From assembly GCA_046542255.1 (NCBI GenBank), contig JBKHBT010000115.1, positions 1 through 9,103 of the forward strand: DNA of 9,103 bases, in the 5' to 3' direction. The notes under the pieces are model-generated. The model was given only the letters and a program-made list of their open reading frames with translations, did not search any database and was not told the DNA's origin. The position numbers were made by a program, and so were the translations under genes. This document shows, in pieces, positions 6,633 to 9,103 of this stretch (within the stretch, counting starts at the first letter, position 1; each line of letters starts with the position of its first letter). The DNA comes from JBKHBT01 sp046542255 (GTDB taxonomy: Bacteria; UBP14; UBA6098; JBKHBT01).

Positions 6633-8338
6633 TTGTCACCGCCTCTTGGCACTCTTGAAATTGCATCTTTAGGGCATACCTCGATACAGCTATTGCAACG
6701 GGTGCATTTGCTCATGTCGATAACAAAATCATCAGAGATGGCATCGACCGGGCAATTTTTGATACACAATCCGCATTCGATACAAAGCTCCTGGTCGAGA
6801 TATACATTAACCAGATTATTACATTTGAGCGCTGGACATGATTTTTCTTCAGTATGTTTGAGATATTCATCTTTGAAATACCTAATAGTTGTCAGAACAG
6901 GATTTGGTGCGGATTTTCCGAGTCCGCAGAGGGAGCCGTCTATTATTTTTTGGGCAAGGTCAGCCAGCATATCGATATCTTCATTTACGCCTTCGCCCTT
7001 TGTAATTCGCTCCAGGGTTTCCAGCATTCTGGTATTACCGACTCGGCAGAATGTGCATTTTCCGCAGCTTTCTCTTGCGGTGAAGTCGAGAAAATACCTT
7101 GCGATTTCAACCATACATCTTTCTTTGCCAATTACGATAAGTCCGCCAGAGCCCATAATTGCGCCCAGTGACCTGAGTGAATCATAATCGATTTGTGTAT
7201 CGAATAAATCGGCAGGGATACATCCGCCGGATGGACCACCGATCTGTACGGCTTTGACGCTGCCTCTTTTGGCTCCAGCAATATCATAAACAATATCGCC
7301 GATAGTAACGCCCATAGGAACTTCGGCAAGGCCAGGATTATCTACATCGCCGGCGAGTGCGAAGAGCTTTGTCCCTTTCGAGCCTTCTGTGCCGACCGAT
7401 GCATAGTTTTCTGCGCCATCACGGAGAATCAGAGGGACATTCGAGAATGTCTCTACATTATTAACTGATGATGGAAGGCCTTTGAATCCTTCATCGGTAG
7501 GATATGGCGGGCGGAATCTTGGCATACCACGCTTTCCTTCGAGCGAATGAATCATAGCGGTTTCTTCTCCGCATACGAATGCTCCAGCGCCTTCTTTGAC
7601 TATGATATCCAGATCGCGTCCATTTATCTTATTTAGGCCTTTTTCTTTAACCTGTTCGATAGCGATATTCAGGTTTTTAACTGCTAGCGGATATTCAGCA
7701 CGGCAATATATGAAAAGCTGAGTCGAACCGGTTGCATATGCGCCGATTAGCATTCCTTCGATGAGCTGATGTGGCACCGACTCCATAAGCGAACGGTCCA
7801 TGAATGCGCCCGGGTCGCCTTCGTCTGCATTACATATCAGGACTTTTTCATCGGCATCTTTATTTGCCAGAAACATCCATTTTAGGCCTGTTGGAAATCC
7901 ACCGCCGCCACGGCCGCGTAATCCAGATGTTTTGACTTCTTCTACTACATCGGAAGCTTTCATTTCGAGAGCTTTTTTCAGGCCTTCGTATCCGCCTTCG
8001 GCTTCGTATTCTTCCATGCTGGTCGGGATTACTTTTCCGGCCAATTTTGTAACTCTGATATCTTCTTTGGATGTTCTTTCATCGCGAAGTGTAAGTCTTC
8101 CTGCTTCGGAAAGGGCAAGCACATTTTCGACAGTTTTCTTATTGGCTTTAGCATTGCCATAGAAAACCGAGCCGCTATCGGTAACCACTTCGATAAGTGG
8201 TTCGGCATAGCAATGGCCGATGCAGCCTACTTCGGCGATTTCGATGTCTTTGACATTCTCACGAAATACTTCTGCGACATCATCAGCGCCGGCAGCTATT
8301 CCGCAACTGGCTGTTCCGATTAATATTCTTTTTATCAT
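6629..8338 (-). CDS. NuoF/HydB-like NADH-binding FMN iron-sulfur subunit, StnB-like
   Basis: This 569-residue subunit exchanges electrons with NADH through FMN and is the expected flavin-bifurcation site in HydB-type complexes. It has an N-terminal thioredoxin-like domain (about 1-85; C12, C39, C43). The NuoF core contains the FMN/NADH glycine-rich loop GLRGRGGGGFPTG (139-151), the NADEGDPGAF motif (170-179), GAGAFVCGEETA (250-261), and the [4Fe-4S] site ESCGKCTFCRVG (C425, C428, C431) with C471. The C-terminus adds a CPALKC pair (C501, C506) and two ferredoxin clusters (C519, C522, C525, C529; C545, C548, C551, C555). This length and the extra C-terminal clusters fit HydB/HndC/StnB rather than the shorter respiratory NuoF. 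It is the middle gene of the operon: its start overlaps the previous stop by ATGA, with an AGAGGTGA ribosome site, and its own stop overlaps the next start in the same way. The thioredoxin-like domain seems to lack one cluster cysteine. Confidence 0.94.
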   Translation of the reverse strand: MIKRILIGTASCGIAAGADDVAEVFRENVKDIEIAEVGCIGHCYAEPLIEVVTDSGSVFYGNAKANKKTVENVLALSEAGRLTLRDERTSKEDIRVTKLAGKVIPTSMEEYEAEGGYEGLKKALEMKASDVVEEVKTSGLRGRGGGGFPTGLKWMFLANKDADEKVLICNADEGDPGAFMDRSLMESVPHQLIEGMLIGAYATGSTQLFIYCRAEYPLAVKNLNIAIEQVKEKGLNKINGRDLDIIVKEGAGAFVCGEETAMIHSLEGKRGMPRFRPPYPTDEGFKGLPSSVNNVETFSNVPLILRDGAENYASVGTEGSKGTKLFALAGDVDNPGLAEVPMGVTIGDIVYDIAGAKRGSVKAVQIGGPSGGCIPADLFDTQIDYDSLRSLGAIMGSGGLIVIGKERCMVEIARYFLDFTARESCGKCTFCRVGNTRMLETLERITKGEGVNEDIDMLADLAQKIIDGSLCGLGKSAPNPVLTTIRYFKDEYLKHTEEKSCPALKCNNLVNVYLDQELCIECGLCIKNCPVDAISDDFVIDMSKCTRCNSCIEVCPKDAISRVPRGGDK

Positions 8339-8796
8339 TTCTCACCTCTTCGGCGATAGTCCTTGAGAACCTTTTTCAGTGATTTCCTATTAAGGTTTCC
8401 ATAGACCTTATTATTAACTGAAATCACCGGCGCCAGGCTGCAGCAACCGAGACAAGCCACTTCTTCAAGAGAGAAAAGGCCTTCTTCATCGGTTTCGCCT
8501 GTGTCTATGCCGAGTTCTTCTTTAATCCAGCCAGTTATCAGGCTCGAGCCTTTGATATGGCATGCTGTGCCATCGCAAACTGCAATCTGAAATTTTCCGG
8601 GTTTTATTCTTTTGAATTGAGTGTAGAAGGAAACAACGCCTTCGACTTCGATATCGGATATACCGAAATGTTTAGCGGTATCCTTAATAGCATCGTCAGA
8701 AATGAAACCTTCATCCTTCTGGATGGCCTGCAATGCTTTGATAAGGCCGCTTCGGTCGGTTCCGAATTTTTTTAGGGTTTTTACTGTACTCTCCAT
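8335..8796 (-). CDS. NuoE/HydC-like thioredoxin-fold [2Fe-2S] subunit, StnA-like
   Basis: This 153-residue subunit carries a single [2Fe-2S] cluster and docks on the NuoF-like partner, as in complex I NuoEF and HydBC. The N-terminal helical part includes the family motif VVSFYTQF (54-61). The thioredoxin-like part carries the four ligands C74, C79, C115 and C119 in the C-x4-C ... C-x3-C spacing (VCDGTACHIKG and EVACLGCCSLAPV). The length matches typical NuoE/HndA proteins and no key residue is missing. It is the first gene of the operon. The ATG at 8794-8796 has an AGGAGGG ribosome site two nucleotides upstream, and the TGA stop overlaps the start of the next gene by 4 nt, which suggests translational coupling. 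In complexes of this type it supports the NuoF-like flavin centre. Confidence 0.94.
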   Translation of the reverse strand: MESTVKTLKKFGTDRSGLIKALQAIQKDEGFISDDAIKDTAKHFGISDIEVEGVVSFYTQFKRIKPGKFQIAVCDGTACHIKGSSLITGWIKEELGIDTGETDEEGLFSLEEVACLGCCSLAPVISVNNKVYGNLNRKSLKKVLKDYRRRGEK

Positions 8797-9103
8797 GTCC
8801 CTCCTATGGGTCGAAGATTACGATTATTTATTGTATCTGTCCTTATGAATAATTATCCTAATGGCTCCTTTGAACTTATCAAACCTGTCTTTGTGAAAAA
8901 AATTTCAAAGTCTTAACAACTTATAAAATCGCTTGATTTATGTCAACTAAAAACGGGAGATTTACTGGGAAATTTGGAAATAAAATTAGTTTTTTAAGCG
9001 ATTGATGGTAACTGATTTTTTTGTTATTACAATATTTGAAGCATGGTGTTGAGCTGATTGTTGTTAACTATACAAACGGTACCACAATAAGGTGATATAA
9101 TTA
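8797..9103. other. AT-rich noncoding region upstream of the redox operon
   Basis: No coding frame with a plausible start or ribosome site is seen in this stretch on either strand. It contains the operon leader and promoter candidate at its left end and an imperfect hairpin near 8889-8911 (CTTTGTGAAA facing TTTCAAAG). It also has an 8-bp inverted pair AATCGCTT (8927-8934) / AAGCGATT (8996-9003), spaced about 60 nt apart. A TATAAT at 9096-9101 on the plus strand lacks a -35 partner. No tRNA, riboswitch or terminator is recognisable. The region probably holds divergent promoters if the next gene to the right lies on the plus strand. Confidence 0.6.
8852..8882 (-). promoter_or_regulatory. Candidate promoter of the redox operon
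   Basis: On the minus strand TTGATA (plus coordinates 8877-8882) is followed by an AT-rich -10-like region. AGGATA lies at 17-nt spacing (8854-8859) and GATAAT at 19-nt spacing (8852-8857). Transcription would start roughly 50 nt before the first start codon. Matches are partial and no second element supports it. Confidence 0.3.

Noticed and set aside
5314..7187. Several plus-strand open frames of 100-184 codons opposite the redox operon
   Set aside because: They are antisense shadows created by codon bias of the minus-strand genes. None has a ribosome site or recognisable protein motif.
4599..8796. Respiratory complex I (nuoEFG) fragment
   Set aside because: The third subunit carries a GltD/NfnB FAD-NADP(H) module in place of the NuoG molybdopterin-like body, the NuoF-like subunit has extra ferredoxin clusters, and no membrane subunits are present.
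4599..8796. NADP-reducing or bifurcating [FeFe]-hydrogenase operon (hnd/hyd)
   Set aside because: No H-cluster motifs (TSCCP, MPCxxKxxE) occur in any subunit, so the hydrogenase catalytic part is absent.
8889..8911. Hairpin in the operon upstream region as a terminator or riboswitch
   Set aside because: The stem is AT-rich and interrupted, with no conserved aptamer features and no clear T-tract.
9096..9101. TATAAT as a plus-strand promoter
   Set aside because: No -35-like sequence is found at 16-18 nt, and the downstream gene is outside the window.
1..9103. CRISPR arrays, tRNA/rRNA genes, insertion sequences
   Set aside because: No regularly spaced direct repeats, no tRNA-like cloverleaf sequence, no transposase motifs and no terminal inverted repeats were seen.

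Overview
The window looks like a piece of chromosome from an anaerobic, Gram-negative-type bacterium, by eye a little over 40% G+C. It carries a secreted protein with a type IX secretion (T9SS) C-terminal sorting domain, a Na+/solute symporter, and a three-gene NAD(P)H/ferredoxin flavoprotein complex. T9SS cargo points to the Fibrobacterota-Chlorobiota-Bacteroidota superphylum or a neighbouring candidate phylum (for example Cloacimonadota-like or Marinimicrobia-like lineages). The redox complex points to fermentative metabolism. The exact taxon cannot be fixed from this sequence.

Left part (1-2632, + strand): a two-gene transport unit. A two-helix membrane peptide of about 66 residues, whose start codon probably lies one base outside the window, is followed 18 nt later by a 785-residue SLC5/SSS-type sodium:solute symporter. 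The symporter is unusually long. It has about 190 extra residues before its last membrane helix, with an FN3-like motif, and a cytoplasmic tail that reads like a Cdc48-N-type double-psi beta-barrel. A strong intrinsic terminator closes the unit.

Middle part (2633-4598): a single gene for a secreted, probably beta-helical surface protein of 594 residues with a signal peptide and a T9SS-type C-terminal domain. It converges on the redox operon, and the two share one bidirectional terminator (4521-4547).

Right part (4599-8796, - strand): a compact operon read right to left with 4-nt ATGA overlaps. It encodes a NuoE/HydC-like thioredoxin-fold [2Fe-2S] subunit, a NuoF/HydB-like FMN/NADH/Fe-S subunit, and a large fusion of a NuoG-type [2Fe-2S] domain, a GltD/NfnB-type FAD-NADP(H) module and a C-terminal ferredoxin domain. 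No hydrogenase or formate dehydrogenase catalytic subunit accompanies them. The best reading is therefore a self-contained electron-bifurcating transhydrogenase of the Sporomusa Stn (StnABC) type, linking NADH, NADPH and ferredoxin. The last ~300 nt (8797-9103) are AT-rich and hold only the operon leader and a weak promoter candidate.

Most notable for follow-up: the Stn-like complex outside the acetogens, its C-terminal ferredoxin domain that appears to have cleanly lost one of two [4Fe-4S] clusters, and the symporter with two added soluble domains and a mid-gene shift in codon use.
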